A DNA stretch of 6,621 nucleotides from assembly GCA_021817875.1 (NCBI GenBank), contig JAKAFQ010000244.1, positions 1 to 6,621 on the forward strand. The letters are read 5' to 3'. Positions 6,261 through 6,621 of the stretch are shown here, in pieces (positions within the stretch are counted from its first letter, which is position 1; each line of letters opens with the position of its first letter). The position numbers and the translations under genes are program-made. Source of the DNA: Pseudomonadota bacterium (GTDB taxonomy: Bacteria; Pseudomonadota; Gammaproteobacteria; Steroidobacterales; Steroidobacteraceae). The notes under the pieces were generated by a model. It saw only the letters and a list, made by a program, of their open reading frames with translations, did no database searches and was not told the origin of the DNA.

Positions 6261-6466
6261 ACCAACATGGCTTCGCTGAGTGACCTTTGCTCGACAAACG
6301 ACGCGCCAATGAACCGTCGATCCGTGGAACGCTGCGGATGCCCGATGCGCAAGGCGCGCGAGTCACTCGGGAGAAGTTCTGCGCCGATACCGACGGGCAT
6401 CGAGTGAGGCGAGGCGGCATGCGATCAGAAACCCACCACTTCGAGGCAAGAGGCGAGAGATCAGCT
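6240..6466 (+). other. 227-bp gap between membrane protein and exported protein
   Basis: Apart from the palindrome at its left edge I see nothing convincing here. A 46-codon frame at 6267-6407 has no ribosome-binding site and no recognisable product. The gap is long for a tight operon, so the downstream gene may have its own promoter. Confidence 0.5.
6451..6460 (+). promoter_or_regulatory. Shine-Dalgarno-like AGGCGAGAGA before the exported-protein start
   Basis: A purine-rich stretch ends 6 nt before the ATG at 6467 and supports that start, which yields a good signal peptide. Confidence 0.5.
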
Positions 6467-6621
6467 ATGCACACAAGAGGGCTCGCATTGGCCGCGGCGC
6501 TGCTGCTGTGCGGGGCGCTACCCCGGGCGCAGGCCGGGCTGTTCAATCAGATTCCCAGCTGCTACACGGCGAGCCATTACACCTTCCGCAGCGCACCGCC
6601 GCAGCGGCTGCTCTACGTGCT
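6467..6621 (+). CDS. Exported protein of unknown function, N-terminal part (3' end outside window)
   Basis: Only 51 full codons are visible. Residues 1-23 are a typical Sec signal peptide: a short basic start (MHTR), a hydrophobic Ala/Leu core (GLALAAALLLCGAL) and a probable signal-peptidase I site after PRAQA, giving a mature protein starting GLFNQIP. Cys15 is preceded by LLL, which is not a lipobox, so a soluble periplasmic or secreted protein is more likely than a lipoprotein. Mature-region Cys32 is visible. The last residues, PPQRLLYV, look like the start of a buried beta strand, as found at the front of a Rossmann-like or von Willebrand A-like domain; that reading is a guess from very little sequence. 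It follows the OmpA lipoprotein and the membrane protein on the same strand and is probably part of the same functional group. Confidence 0.75.
   Translation, partial: MHTRGLALAAALLLCGALPRAQAGLFNQIPSCYTASHYTFRSAPPQRLLYV

Noticed and set aside
6267..6407. 46-codon frame between the membrane protein and the exported protein
   Set aside because: No Shine-Dalgarno site and no recognisable product; such frames are common by chance in GC-rich DNA.
6500..6514. Cys15 of the exported protein as a lipidation site
   Set aside because: The preceding residues are LLL, which do not fit a lipobox, and a good signal-peptidase I site (AQA) follows.

Overview
The window is GC-rich and densely coded. Gene starts show Shine-Dalgarno-like sites, and one gene starts on the stop codon of its neighbour. 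The protein types are those of a Gram-negative proteobacterium: a class II aldolase of the form common in beta- and gammaproteobacteria, a membrane hybrid histidine kinase with a NarL/FixJ-type regulator, and an outer-membrane-type OmpA lipoprotein with a glycine zipper. I cannot name a genus. No tRNA, rRNA, CRISPR array, transposase or integrase is visible, and nothing in composition marks part of the window as foreign.

Layout. (1) Bases 1-262, plus strand: the last 86 codons of a class II fructose-bisphosphate aldolase. (2) Bases 283-2665, minus strand: a two-gene signalling operon. The response regulator comes first (2665 to 2045) and overlaps by 8 bp a six-helix membrane hybrid histidine kinase (2052 to 283). 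The kinase converges on the aldolase with a 20-bp gap, and a hairpin sits over the junction. (3) Bases 2666-3017: a 352-bp divergent intergenic region with no convincing gene, carrying alternating G/C runs and an inverted repeat. (4) Bases 3018-6621, plus strand: three genes in a row. They are a 553-aa YiaD-like glycine-zipper/OmpA lipoprotein with a long unrecognised C-terminal extension, a 495-aa four-helix inner-membrane protein that I do not recognise, and the first 51 codons of an exported protein cut by the window end.

How it may work together. The kinase/regulator pair should pass a membrane or cytoplasmic signal to a DNA-binding output. Its head-to-head position with the plus-strand genes makes them a natural candidate target, but this is inference. 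The three plus-strand genes place products in the outer membrane, inner membrane and periplasm. That suggests an envelope-spanning complex of unknown function. The OmpA domain has lost the Asp that normally helps bind peptidoglycan, and the extension and the inner-membrane protein match no family I can name. This is the part of the window most likely to be undescribed.
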